A stretch of 57,750 nucleotides of DNA from SXXZ01 sp041177965. GTDB lineage: Bacteria; Verrucomicrobiota; Verrucomicrobiia; Limisphaerales; UBA9464. Below the pieces are notes generated by a model. That model made no database searches, was not told the DNA's origin, and saw only the letters and a program-made list of their open reading frames with translations. The position numbers and the translations under genes are program-made. The stretch's first letter is position 1. Each line of letters starts with the position of its first letter. The stretch covers positions 1-57,750 of the forward strand of contig JBEGWF010000011.1 in NCBI GenBank assembly GCA_041177965.1, written 5' to 3'. Shown here in pieces: positions 24,539 through 33,802 of the stretch.

Positions 24539-27166
24539 ATGCCCGTTCGAATCTACGAGATCGCAAAGAAGCTCAACCTTGAGAGCAAGTTCGTGCTCAA
24601 CAAGGCCAAGGAACTGGGCATAGCCGCAGCCAAGGTCCCGTCGAGCACGCTCGACAAGATCACGGCCGAGTTCCTTGAGGAGCAGCTGGCTCCGCTGGCC
24701 AAGCCTCCCGAGCCGCCGAAGCCCGTGGAGGTGGTGCCGGTGACCATCATCCACGCGCCGCCACCCCCGGTCGAGCCGGTCGCCGAGTCGGCCCCGGTCC
24801 CTGCGGCTCCCCCCGCGATCGCGCCGGCGTACGAGGCCCCCGCCGAGGAGCCCCCACCGGCCCCCGAGGCGTCCGCCCAGCCCGCCGTTGCGATCTCCCC
24901 GGAGCCTCCGGCCGAGCCGGTCGTGCCCGCGCCCCCTTCGCCCGAGCCCCCCGTGGTCGCCGTGATCGCCGACCCGTCCCGTGAACCCGTTCCGGCTCCG
25001 GCCCCCCCGGCCCCCGCGCCCGCGGCCCCGCCGGCTCCCGAGCCCCCTGCCGCCGTCCAGACCGGACAGTTGGTGGGTCGCATCGACCTCAGCCAGTTCG
25101 GCTATGGCGGCCGGACCACCCGCGGGGTCAGCTCCCAGCCGCCGGCCCGACCCGGTGCCGCGCCTGCCCGTGATGATCGACGGGGTCCTCCGGGGGCTCC
25201 CGTCCGACCAGGCGGTCCGGGCGCCCCGGGTGCCCGCCCGGGTTTCCCGCAGCGCCCCGGCGCTCCGTTCCGCCCGGGCCAGCCCGTCGGCCGACTGGGT
25301 CAGACCGGCGGATCAGGTGCCCGACCGGCTCCGGCGCCCGCACGCCCGCAGGTCGCGGCCGACGCCCCGACCATCGTCATGCGCCCGCCGATCGTCGTGC
25401 GTGAACTGGCCGAGCAGATGGGCAAGAAGCCCTTCCAGATCATCGGCGACCTCATGCAGATGGGGGTGTTCGCCACGGTGACCCAGACCATCGACGCCGA
25501 GGCGGCGATCAAGATCTGCGCCAAGCACGGCATCCGATTCGAGACCGAGAAGCGCGACAAGGCGGCCCACGTCGTCAACGTTCCCAAGGAGGAGAAGCTC
25601 GAGCTCGACACCGAGGACAAGCCCGAGACGCTGAAGCCCCGTCCGCCCGTGATCACCATCATGGGCCATGTCGACCACGGGAAGACCTCGCTCCTCGACG
25701 TCATCCGCAAGGCCAACGTCGCCTCGGGCGAGGCCGGTGGCATCACCCAGCACATCGGCGCCTACACCATCCAGTACCCGCACCCGAACACGGGCAAGCT
25801 GGAGAGCCTCACCTTCCTAGACACCCCGGGCCACGCCGCGTTCTCGGCCATGCGCGCCCGCGGCGCCAACGTGACCGACATCGTGGTCCTCGTCGTGGCG
25901 GCCAACGACGGCGTCATGCCCCAGACCGTCGAGGCACTGTCGCACGCCAAGGCCGCCAAGGTCCCGATCATCGTGGCGGTCAACAAGTGCGACCACCCGA
26001 ACTCCAACCCGATGAAGGTCCGCCAGCAGCTCCAGGACAAGGGCCTGGTGCCGGACGACTGGGGTGGCGACACGCTGTTCGTCGAGTGCTCCGCCCTCAC
26101 CAAGAAGGGCATCGACACGCTGATCGACTCCATCCTGCTCCAGGCCGAGCTGCTCGAGCTCAAGGCCAACCCCGACCGCAACGCCAAGGGCAATGTCATC
26201 GAGTCGGGCGTCGAGGCCGGCGGTTCCGTGGCCACGGTGCTCGTCCGCAAGGGCACCCTGCGCATCGGCGATGTGATCATCTGCGGGGAGCACTACGGCA
26301 AGGTGCGCGCCATGATGAACGAAGAGGGGGTCCGCCTGAAGGAGGCGACTCCTTCGGTGGCGGTCCGCGTGCTCGGCCTCAACGGCGTGCCCGATGCCGG
26401 CTCCGAGTTCAGCGCCGTCGAGAACGAGCGGGCCGCCCGCGATCTCGCCGAGGAGCGTTCCGACGCCCGACGCAAGTCCGAGATGGACGGCGATCGCCGC
26501 AAGACCCGCGCCTCGCTGTCCGACCTCTTCGGCCGGATCGGCGACCTGACGGCCAAGGTGCTCAAGGTCATCGTCAAGGCCGACACGCAGGGATCGGTGG
26601 AGGCCATCGTCGGGGCCCTGCGCGAGATCAAGTCGCAGAAGGTCTCCCTCGAGGTCGTGCACAGCGCCGTGGGCGCCATCAACGTGTCCGATGTCAATCT
26701 GGCCCGCGGTTCCAAGGCGGTCATCCTCGCCTTCCACACCCGCGTCGACAACAACGCCGCCGAGGAGGCCAAGCATCACGCCGTCGAGATCCGACTCTAC
26801 GCGATCATCTACGAGTTGATCGATCAGGTGAAGGACGCCATGGCGGGCCTCCTCGATCCTCTCCTCAAGGACGTGGTGGTCGGTCAGGCCGAGGTTCGCA
26901 AGATTTTCGATCTCTCGAAGGGTGGCCGGGTGGCCGGGTGCGCCGTCACCACGGGCCGTCTGGTCCGCGGCAAGATGCGTCTGCGTCGCCGGGGCAATCT
27001 GGTGTACGAAGGCGTTTCGCTCACGCTCAAGCGCTTCCAGGACGAGGTCAACGAGGTCCGCTCCGGCATGGAGTGCGGTGTGCGCCTGGACGGATTCGAC
27101 GACTACCAGGAGGGTGACGTCATCGAGTGCTACTCGGTCGAGAAGGTCGCCGCCAAACTCGAATAA
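24539..27166 (+). CDS. infB: Translation initiation factor IF-2
   Basis: 875 residues. An N-terminal IF2_N domain (VRIYEIAKKLNLESKFVLNK) is followed by a ~200-residue Pro/Ala-rich linker, a second IF2_N-type segment (VVRELAEQMGKKPFQIIGDL), then the GTPase domain: G1 GHVDHGKTSLLD, G3 DTPGHAAF, G4 NKCD. The C-terminal domains II-IV follow, with the fMet-tRNA-binding end MRLRRRGNLVYEG. IF-2 brings initiator tRNA to the ribosome. The low-complexity linker is the usual variable part of the family. Confidence 0.97.
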   Translation: MPVRIYEIAKKLNLESKFVLNKAKELGIAAAKVPSSTLDKITAEFLEEQLAPLAKPPEPPKPVEVVPVTIIHAPPPPVEPVAESAPVPAAPPAIAPAYEAPAEEPPPAPEASAQPAVAISPEPPAEPVVPAPPSPEPPVVAVIADPSREPVPAPAPPAPAPAAPPAPEPPAAVQTGQLVGRIDLSQFGYGGRTTRGVSSQPPARPGAAPARDDRRGPPGAPVRPGGPGAPGARPGFPQRPGAPFRPGQPVGRLGQTGGSGARPAPAPARPQVAADAPTIVMRPPIVVRELAEQMGKKPFQIIGDLMQMGVFATVTQTIDAEAAIKICAKHGIRFETEKRDKAAHVVNVPKEEKLELDTEDKPETLKPRPPVITIMGHVDHGKTSLLDVIRKANVASGEAGGITQHIGAYTIQYPHPNTGKLESLTFLDTPGHAAFSAMRARGANVTDIVVLVVAANDGVMPQTVEALSHAKAAKVPIIVAVNKCDHPNSNPMKVRQQLQDKGLVPDDWGGDTLFVECSALTKKGIDTLIDSILLQAELLELKANPDRNAKGNVIESGVEAGGSVATVLVRKGTLRIGDVIICGEHYGKVRAMMNEEGVRLKEATPSVAVRVLGLNGVPDAGSEFSAVENERAARDLAEERSDARRKSEMDGDRRKTRASLSDLFGRIGDLTAKVLKVIVKADTQGSVEAIVGALREIKSQKVSLEVVHSAVGAINVSDVNLARGSKAVILAFHTRVDNNAAEEAKHHAVEIRLYAIIYELIDQVKDAMAGLLDPLLKDVVVGQAEVRKIFDLSKGGRVAGCAVTTGRLVRGKMRLRRRGNLVYEGVSLTLKRFQDEVNEVRSGMECGVRLDGFDDYQEGDVIECYSVEKVAAKLE

Positions 27167-27177
27167 CGGATCTTCCC

Positions 27178-27558
27178 GTGTCCTCCCATGTCCCACCGGC
27201 TCCGAGCCGGCGCCTGCAGCGCGTGGCGGAGCTTCTCAAGCGGGAAGTCAGCGAGCTGCTGCGCCGCGAGTTGAGCGTCGAGCAGGTGGGCCTCCTGTCG
27301 GTGAACGAGGTGAAGGTTGCCCCCGACCTGAAGACCGCGACCGTGTTCATCGGGTTCGTGGGCAACCGACAGCAGCGGAGCGCGGCACCGGAGCTGCTGG
27401 CCCAGCGGTCGAAGCACATCCAGATGATGCTCGGTTCCCAGCTGAGCATGAAGTGGACCCCGGTGCTGACCTTCCTGCTCGACGAATCCATCGAGAAGGG
27501 CAACCGCGTGCTGGCCATCCTGGAGAGCCTCGAGAAGGGGCACCAGCCGGGGGGCTGA
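27178..27558 (+). CDS. rbfA: 30S ribosome-binding factor A
   Basis: 126 residues, normal length. RRLQRVAELLKREVSELLRREL and LSVNEVKVAPDLKTATVFI match the type II KH-like RbfA fold, needed for 16S rRNA maturation. GTG 27178, 11 bp after infB, is chosen because homology begins a few residues later; a GTG at 27127 lies inside infB. Confidence 0.92.
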   Translation: MSSHVPPAPSRRLQRVAELLKREVSELLRRELSVEQVGLLSVNEVKVAPDLKTATVFIGFVGNRQQRSAAPELLAQRSKHIQMMLGSQLSMKWTPVLTFLLDESIEKGNRVLAILESLEKGHQPGG

Positions 27559-27614
27559 CTTCGCCGTTCCTCCGATCCCGATTTCCGATTCCCGTTTTCC
27601 CAGCTTTTCCAGCC

Positions 27615-28604
27615 ATGCCTTCCTCCGAGATGCCCAAGGCGGTGGAGAACATCCTGGCCGCGATCGATGCGGCCCGGTCGATCCTCGTGGTGGGTCACAT
27701 CCGTCCCGACGGCGATTGCATCGGAAGCCAGGTGGGGCTGGCCATGGCGTTGGAGGGGGCCGGCAAGGAGGTCACCGTATGGAACCAGGACCCCGTGCCC
27801 GACAAGCTGAGCTTCCTGGACCCCGACAAGCGGGTCCGTAGGCCCGCGCCCGGCCGCGACTTCGACCTGGTCATCGCCACCGACTGCGCGGCCCTCGACC
27901 GACTGGGTCGGGTCCTCGAGTTCCTGCCCGAGGGCGTGACGCTGGTGAACATCGATCACCACGCATCCAACACGCGCTACGGCCGTTTCAACTGGGTCTC
28001 GCCCCGCGAGCCCAGCACGGGTGAATTGATCTTCGACCTCTGCAAATGGGCCGGCTGGAAGGTGACCTCGGCCATGGCCGACTGCCTCTTCACCGCGGTC
28101 AGCACCGACACCGGCAGTTTCCAATACCCCTCGACGACCCCGGACACCCTGCGCACCGCGGCGGAACTGGTGGAGCGGGGGGCTTCGTTGGGGAGGATCT
28201 GCCAGGAGGTCTACCAGAGCTACCCGATGACCCGGGTGCGCCTGCTGCGCCACGTCTACACCCACTTCCGGTTGTCCGACGGCGGTCAGACGGCCTACTT
28301 CTGGTTGCGGAAGCGCGATTACGCGCGCGCCGGGGCCTCCATCGAGGAGAGCGAGGGCCTGATCGACCACATCCGGGCGATCGACGGGGTGGTGGTGGCG
28401 ATGGTCTTCGAGGAGGTCAGCGACGAGGTCACCCGGGTCAGCTGGCGCTCCAAGACGCCCCGGGTCGATGTGGCCGCCATCGCCCAGAAGTTCGGTGGAG
28501 GAGGGCACAAGGCCGCCGCCGGGGCCCGCATCGAGGGCCGTCCGCTGGGGGTGCAGCGCCGGGTGCTCAACGAGGTGCGCAGATCCCTCAAGGCGTCGGC
28601 CTGA
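27615..28604 (+). CDS. nrnA: DHH/DHHA1 phosphoesterase, NrnA-type oligoribonuclease/pAp phosphatase
   Basis: 329 residues. DHH motifs are VVGHIRPDGDCIGSQ (motif I), ATDCAAL (motif II), NIDHHASN (motif III) and STDTGSFQY (motif IV), and DHHA1 has KFGGGGHKAAAG near the C-terminus. The family degrades nanoRNAs and dephosphorylates pAp. The order rbfA-nrnA-truB is common in bacteria and supports the call. No Shine-Dalgarno; the 56-bp spacer is strongly pyrimidine-rich. Confidence 0.92.
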   Translation: MPSSEMPKAVENILAAIDAARSILVVGHIRPDGDCIGSQVGLAMALEGAGKEVTVWNQDPVPDKLSFLDPDKRVRRPAPGRDFDLVIATDCAALDRLGRVLEFLPEGVTLVNIDHHASNTRYGRFNWVSPREPSTGELIFDLCKWAGWKVTSAMADCLFTAVSTDTGSFQYPSTTPDTLRTAAELVERGASLGRICQEVYQSYPMTRVRLLRHVYTHFRLSDGGQTAYFWLRKRDYARAGASIEESEGLIDHIRAIDGVVVAMVFEEVSDEVTRVSWRSKTPRVDVAAIAQKFGGGGHKAAAGARIEGRPLGVQRRVLNEVRRSLKASA

Positions 28605-28669
28605 TTCCGTCGGTCCCAGCGTCCCTCTTTCCGTCGGTTCCATCATCCGTTTCCATCCCTGAATTCCCG

Positions 28670-29392
28670 ATGGCCCTCCCCACCCTCTCCCCCCTCGACG
28701 GGGCACTGCTGGTCGACAAGCCCGCCACCTGGACCTCCCACGACGTGGTCGCGAAGGTCCGCAACCACTTCCGCCTCCCCAAGGTCGGTCACTGCGGCAC
28801 GCTCGATCCGATGGCCACGGGTCTCCTGATCCTGGTGCTGGGCAAGGCGACCAAGTATTCGGAGCGGCTCATGTCGTCGGACAAGGTCTACGAGGGCGTG
28901 ATGCGCCTGGGCGAGACGACCGATTCCTACGATGCCGACGGGGAGCTCGTGGATTCCCTGCCCGTGCCGCCGCTGTCGCTCGCCGACCTGAACGAGGCCG
29001 CCTCGGAGTTCACCGGCGACCTGCTCCAGACGCCTCCCATGGTCAGTGCGGTCAAGGTCGGAGGGACCCCGCTGTACAAGCTGGCGCGCAAAGGCCAGGA
29101 GGTGGCCCGCGAGCCCCGGCCGGTCCACGTCTACACCTACCGGTTCGACGACTACGAGGAGCCCTTCGCCTACTTCCGGGTGAGCTGCACCAAGGGGACC
29201 TACATCCGCAGCCTCGCCCATGACCTGGGGCGGAAGCTCGGGTGTGGCGCCCACCTCACCCGCCTGCGCCGGGTCACCAGCGGTCGGTTCGATGTGGCCG
29301 ACGCGGCGCCATTGACGGAGATCCTGCAGTGGGATCTTCCGGCCCTGGAGAAGCGCCTCATCCCTTTCCTCAAGCTCAAATCCTACGAGTAG
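28670..29392 (+). CDS. truB: tRNA pseudouridine-55 synthase
   Basis: 240 residues. LLVDKPATWTSHDVVAKVR and VGHCGTLDPMATGLLILVLG contain the catalytic Asp; CTKGTYIRSLAHDLG is a further TruB motif. It modifies U55 of most tRNAs. Shorter than E. coli TruB because the C-terminal PUA-like tail is reduced. Last gene of the nusA operon; the next gene starts 40 bp later. Confidence 0.95.
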   Translation: MALPTLSPLDGALLVDKPATWTSHDVVAKVRNHFRLPKVGHCGTLDPMATGLLILVLGKATKYSERLMSSDKVYEGVMRLGETTDSYDADGELVDSLPVPPLSLADLNEAASEFTGDLLQTPPMVSAVKVGGTPLYKLARKGQEVAREPRPVHVYTYRFDDYEEPFAYFRVSCTKGTYIRSLAHDLGRKLGCGAHLTRLRRVTSGRFDVADAAPLTEILQWDLPALEKRLIPFLKLKSYE

Positions 29393-29432
29393 GCTTGCAG
29401 CCGACGGGGTCGCTCCAGAATCCTCCGGGGCC

Positions 29433-31802
29433 ATGTCCTCGGAAGGTTCACCGGCCCCTGTGGATCGCCGTGCCGTCCCGGGTTCCCGGAGGCTCCGGCT
29501 CTTCCGGGCCCTGGCGCTGCTGACCCCGGTGCTTGCGTTGCTCGCCGTCGAGTTCGGGCTGAGGCTTTCCGGAAAACACCGACCGACGGCCTTCTGGCTG
29601 GAGGCCGGCGACGGGATGCTCCGGGCCAATCCCGCCTTCGGTGCCGCATATGTCGGCGAAGTCCAGGCGCGGATGCCCCGGCCGCTGAGGATCCGCGAGG
29701 TCAAGGAACCCGGCACGTTGCGGGTGCTGGTGCTGGGCGAATCGGCGGCCCTGGGTGATCCGGAGCCGGGTCTCGGGATGCCCCGTTTCCTCGAAGCCCA
29801 ACTGGAGGCGCGGTTTCCCGGTCGCAAGGTCGAGGTGCTCAACGCGGCGATCACGGCCCTGAATTCCCACGCGCTGCTGCGTATCGCCGCCGATTCCACC
29901 CGGCTCGGAGCCGACGCGTGGGTGGTCTATCCGGGCAACAACGAGGTCCACGGTCCTTTCGGCCCCGCCAGCAATCCCCTGGGCAGGGCGCCGTCCCTGG
30001 TGGTCGTCCGGGCGGGGTTGATGCTGCGCAGCACCGCCATCGGCCAGTGGATCTTCCGCATCCGCGAGGGGCAGGGGGATGGCCTGTCGCTGGCACCGCG
30101 ATGGGCGGGACTCGAGACCTTCTCCAAGAACCACATCGCCGCCGACGATCCCCGGTTGGATGCCGTCCGCGAGGTCTATCGACGCAATCTCACCGACCTG
30201 GTGCGCCTCGGGGTCGATTCCGGAGCGCAGGTGCTGCTGGGGACCATGGTGGTCAACCTGCCCGATTGCCCGCCCTTCGCCTCGGTGCCGCTGGAGGGGG
30301 CTCCGCAGGCCCTTTCCGAATGGAAGACCCTTTCCGAGCGGGCCCGTGCCCAGGACGCCGCCGGGGAATGGGAGGGAGCCGCCGAGAACTGGGCCAAGGC
30401 CGTCGCGCTGGCCCCGCGCCACGCCGAGAGTCGGTTCCAGTTGGGACTGGCCCGCCTCAACGCAGGCGACACCGCCCGGGGCACCGCCGACCTGGAGGCC
30501 GCTCGCGACCTGGACACGCTGCGCTTCCGGGCCGATTCGCGCATCGTGGCCATCACCCGCGAGGTCGCCGCCGCCGCCGGCTCGCCCCGGGTGGCTCTGG
30601 TGGATGCCGCGAAGGAACTCCGGGGTGACGATCCCCAGCGTCCGCCCGGGGCCGACCTCTTCTTCGAGCATGTCCATCTGCGACCCGAGGGCAACGATCG
30701 GTTGGCCCGATTGTTCGCCCAGGCGCTGGTGGCCCGTTTGCCCGATCCGGGACCGTCGTCCCAGGCCTGGGCCAGCGAGGCGGCCTGCCGCGCCCGTCTC
30801 GGATGGAACCCCCATGCCGAGGTCCGCCTCTGGACCCAGATCCGGTCGCTCTGCCAAAAGCCTCCGTTCTCCTTCCAGAGCCACCAGGAGGCCCGGAACC
30901 GATTCCTCGACGACCGCCTGACCGAGGCCAACGCGGCGGCCCGCAGGTCGGGATTGCCGGCTTCGATCCAGGGCCTGGAACCCTCGCTTGCGAAGCATCC
31001 GGCCGACTGGCAACTGGCCGAGCAGTCGGCCCGGCTCCTGCGTCAGGCGCGGCGCTGGACCAACGCGGTCGGTGGCTGGCGGCGCGTGGTCGAGGGTGCC
31101 CCGGACCACGTGGTCGCCTGGCATTTCCTCGGCGAGGCCCAGGCCCAGGTCGGTGACCGTCGCGCGGCCATCGAATCGCAGTCCCGGGCGCTGGCCCTTC
31201 GGCCCGATTTCGTGGAGGCGGCCCTGGCGTTGGGGCAGTTGTACGGCGAGTCGGGCCGCTTCCAGGAATCGGTCGCGGTCTTCGACCAGAGCCTGCGGCG
31301 GGATCCCGCCAACCTCGAGGCCCTGATCAACAAGGCGGTGACGCTGGAGGCGATGGGACGCCGCGACGACTCGGTGTCGGTCCTGTCGCGGGCCATGACC
31401 GCGCACCCCAAATCCACATTGCCCTGCATCCGACTGGGGGAACTGCTTTCGGCCCGCAAGGAATACCCCGCCGCCGTCGCCGCCTTCGAGGAGGCCGCCC
31501 GACGGGAGCCCGCCAATCTGGTGATCCTGCAACGTCTGGCCGGCGAACTGGGGCGGGCCGATCGACCCGCCCAGGCGGAGGCGGTGCTGCGTCGTGCGGC
31601 CCAGGTCGATCCGCAGAACGTCTCGGTCCGGATCGATCTGGGCGTGTCCCTGGCGCGCCAGACGCGTTTCGCAGACGCCATCGTGGAGTTCGAGGCGGCC
31701 CTGCGGGTGCAACCGGGCAACGCTTCGGCCCGGACCTATCTGGACCGCGCGCGCGCCATGCTCTCCGCGGCTCCTTCCTCGTCCACCAACCGCAAACGCT
31801 GA
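29433..31802 (+). CDS. SGNH/GDSL-type hydrolase with TPR repeats, first gene of an sxtIJKL-like cassette
   Basis: 789 residues. An N-terminal membrane anchor (~residues 22-44: LFRALALLTPVLALLAVEFG) places the rest outside the cytoplasm. The SGNH domain has LRVLVLGESAALGD (nucleophile Ser, ~residue 103), VVYPGNNEVHGPFG (Asn block, ~168) and FFEHVHLRPEGNDRLA (catalytic His, ~410). TPR units are seen at ~300-360 and from ~500 to the end (for example GQLYGESGRFQESVAVFDQS). The stop overlaps the start of the next small gene by one base (TGATG). Likely an acyl- or carbohydrate-ester hydrolase on an exported glycan; substrate unknown. Confidence 0.8.
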   Translation: MSSEGSPAPVDRRAVPGSRRLRLFRALALLTPVLALLAVEFGLRLSGKHRPTAFWLEAGDGMLRANPAFGAAYVGEVQARMPRPLRIREVKEPGTLRVLVLGESAALGDPEPGLGMPRFLEAQLEARFPGRKVEVLNAAITALNSHALLRIAADSTRLGADAWVVYPGNNEVHGPFGPASNPLGRAPSLVVVRAGLMLRSTAIGQWIFRIREGQGDGLSLAPRWAGLETFSKNHIAADDPRLDAVREVYRRNLTDLVRLGVDSGAQVLLGTMVVNLPDCPPFASVPLEGAPQALSEWKTLSERARAQDAAGEWEGAAENWAKAVALAPRHAESRFQLGLARLNAGDTARGTADLEAARDLDTLRFRADSRIVAITREVAAAAGSPRVALVDAAKELRGDDPQRPPGADLFFEHVHLRPEGNDRLARLFAQALVARLPDPGPSSQAWASEAACRARLGWNPHAEVRLWTQIRSLCQKPPFSFQSHQEARNRFLDDRLTEANAAARRSGLPASIQGLEPSLAKHPADWQLAEQSARLLRQARRWTNAVGGWRRVVEGAPDHVVAWHFLGEAQAQVGDRRAAIESQSRALALRPDFVEAALALGQLYGESGRFQESVAVFDQSLRRDPANLEALINKAVTLEAMGRRDDSVSVLSRAMTAHPKSTLPCIRLGELLSARKEYPAAVAAFEEAARREPANLVILQRLAGELGRADRPAQAEAVLRRAAQVDPQNVSVRIDLGVSLARQTRFADAIVEFEAALRVQPGNASARTYLDRARAMLSAAPSSSTNRKR

Positions 31803-31954
31803 TGTGGTCCCTCCTTCAAGATTTCGCCCGCTTCCTGCGCCGTGAAAAGAAATGGTGGCTGCTGCCGCTGATCCTGATCCTGCTGCTGATCGGGGCGGTG
31901 GTGGTCTTCTCCTCCAGTTCGGCGGTCGCCCCCTTCCTTTATCCCTTCCTCTGA
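31802..31954 (+). CDS. DUF5989 family single-pass membrane micro-protein (SxtK-like)
   Basis: 50 residues. MWSLLQDFARFLRREKKWW is an amphipathic basic start, followed by one hydrophobic helix (LLPLILILLLIGAVVVF) and the conserved end SSAVAPFLYPFL. This matches my recall of DUF5989: a flexible basic head, a WWLLP motif, one TM helix and S-A-V-A-P-F-x-Y. Its ATG overlaps the TGA of the SGNH/TPR gene, and the carbamoyltransferase starts 19 bp later. Members are usually found beside such carbamoyltransferases. Function unknown. Confidence 0.85.
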   Translation: MWSLLQDFARFLRREKKWWLLPLILILLLIGAVVVFSSSSAVAPFLYPFL

Positions 31955-31973
31955 TCCTCCGCCGCGTCCGACC

Positions 31974-33800
31974 ATGCGATATGTTCTCGGCATCTCGGGC
32001 CTCTACCACGACTCGGCCGCCGCGCTCCTGGGCGATGGCCGGATCCTTGCGGCGGTGCAGGAGGAGCGTCTCTCACGTCGCAAGAACGACGCCCGGTTTC
32101 CCCTCAGGGCCATCCGCTCCTGCCTGCAGCAGGCGGGCATCGAGGCCGCCGACCTCGCGGCCGTGGCCTTCTACGAGAAGCCCATCCTGAAGTTCAGCCG
32201 CACCCTCGAGGTGTTCCTCGGCTGGGCCCCTCGGGGAGCCCGAGCCTTCGCCCGGACCATTCCCGAATGGTTGGGAGGGCGCCTGGACATCCGGGGGCGC
32301 ATCCGTGCGGCCCTGCCCGGGTTGCCCGCCGGGTGTCCGATCCTGTTCACCACCCACCATGAGGCCCATGCGGCCAGCGCCTTCCTGCCATCGCCGTTCT
32401 CCGAGGCCGCCATCCTGACCGTCGACGGGGTGGGGGAGTGGGCCACGACCGCCATCGCCCGCGGCGCAGGGGGCGTGATCGAACCGATCGAGGAGATCCG
32501 CTTCCCCCACTCGCTGGGCCTCCTCTACTCGGCCTTCACCGCCTACTGCGGGTTTCGGGTCAATTCCGGCGAGTACAAGCTCATGGGATTGGCCCCCTAC
32601 GGCGAGCCGACCTGGGTCGCCCCGATCCTCGACGAGTTGATCCGCCTGAACGACGACGGCTCCTTCCGCCTCAATCTCGAATATTTGGATCCGTTGGCCG
32701 ACGACCACCTCACCCGGGAGCGTTTCCATGAACGGTTCGGCGGGCCGCCGCGCCGCCCGGAGGATCCCTTGGAACGACGCCATCTCGACCTGGCCCGGTC
32801 GATCCAGGTGGTGACCGAACGGGCGATGCTGGGCCTGGCCCGTCGCGCCCACGAACAGACCGGGGCCCGCCGCCTGTGCCTGGCCGGGGGTGTGGCGCTG
32901 AACTGCGTGGCCAACGGCCGGTTGCTGCGCGAAGGCCCCTTCGATGACCTGTGGATCCAACCCGCCGCCGGCGATGCCGGGGCCGCCCTCGGTGCGGCGC
33001 TGGCCGCCTGGCATGGCCCGCTCGAGCGGGGTGGGATGGCCGCTCATCGCGCCCCGTCGCCATCCGACGCCATGGAGGGCGGATTCCTCGGGCCGGCGGA
33101 GACCCCGGAGGCGATCGAATCCTGTCTGAGGCGATGGGAGGCGGTCTGGGAACGCCTCGGGCCCGATGCCCTCCTCGACCGCGTCGTGCGGGCCCTGATG
33201 GACGGGCAGGTGGTGGGTTGGGTGCAGGGGCGCATGGAATTCGGCCCCCGGGCCCTCGGGCATCGTTCGATCCTGGGGGATCCCCGGAACCCGGACATGC
33301 AGTCCCGCATGAACCTGAAGGTCAAATTCCGTGAATCGTTCCGGCCGTTCGCTCCGGCGGTCCTGGCCGAGCGGTCCGCGGAATTCTTCGGGCTCGAGGG
33401 CGAATCGCCCTACATGCTGCTGGTGGCTCCGGTGGCCGAATCGCAGCGGATCCCGGTGGTCGAGGAGGCCGAGGGGTTGGACCGTCTCAAGCAACTCCGC
33501 TCCACCCTGCCGGCGGTCACCCATGTGGATGGCTCGGCGCGCGTGCAGACGGTCGATCGTGGGCGCAACCCGCTGTTCCACGCGCTGCTTCGGCGGTTCG
33601 AGTCGGCGACCGGATGCCCGGTGCTCATCAACACCTCCTTCAACGTGCGGGGCGAACCGGTGGTGTCCTCGACCGACGATGCCTACCGATGTTTCATCAA
33701 CTCGCGGATCGATGTGCTGGTGGTGGGTCCCTGTTTCCTCGAGCGCGACCGTCAACCCCACACGTCCCTGCCCGGGAGTTTCGAGGTCCTTCCCGACTGA
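31974..33800 (+). CDS. Carbamoyltransferase (NodU/CmcH/SxtI family)
   Basis: 608 residues. The N-terminal Kae1-like domain starts MRYVLGISGLYHDSAAALL, has QEERLSRRKNDARFP and the metal-binding HHEAHAASAF, and LCLAGGVALNCVANGRL. The C-terminal YrdC-like part has the family signature MEFGPRALGHRSILGDPR and LINTSFNVRGEPVV. These enzymes transfer a carbamoyl group from carbamoyl phosphate via carbamoyl-adenylate to a hydroxyl group of a small molecule or sugar (nodulation factors, cephamycin, saxitoxin). The acceptor here is unknown; linkage to membrane proteins and an SGNH hydrolase suggests a cell-envelope glycan or lipid-linked sugar. Confidence 0.93.
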   Translation: MRYVLGISGLYHDSAAALLGDGRILAAVQEERLSRRKNDARFPLRAIRSCLQQAGIEAADLAAVAFYEKPILKFSRTLEVFLGWAPRGARAFARTIPEWLGGRLDIRGRIRAALPGLPAGCPILFTTHHEAHAASAFLPSPFSEAAILTVDGVGEWATTAIARGAGGVIEPIEEIRFPHSLGLLYSAFTAYCGFRVNSGEYKLMGLAPYGEPTWVAPILDELIRLNDDGSFRLNLEYLDPLADDHLTRERFHERFGGPPRRPEDPLERRHLDLARSIQVVTERAMLGLARRAHEQTGARRLCLAGGVALNCVANGRLLREGPFDDLWIQPAAGDAGAALGAALAAWHGPLERGGMAAHRAPSPSDAMEGGFLGPAETPEAIESCLRRWEAVWERLGPDALLDRVVRALMDGQVVGWVQGRMEFGPRALGHRSILGDPRNPDMQSRMNLKVKFRESFRPFAPAVLAERSAEFFGLEGESPYMLLVAPVAESQRIPVVEEAEGLDRLKQLRSTLPAVTHVDGSARVQTVDRGRNPLFHALLRRFESATGCPVLINTSFNVRGEPVVSSTDDAYRCFINSRIDVLVVGPCFLERDRQPHTSLPGSFEVLPD

Positions 33801-33802
33801 TC

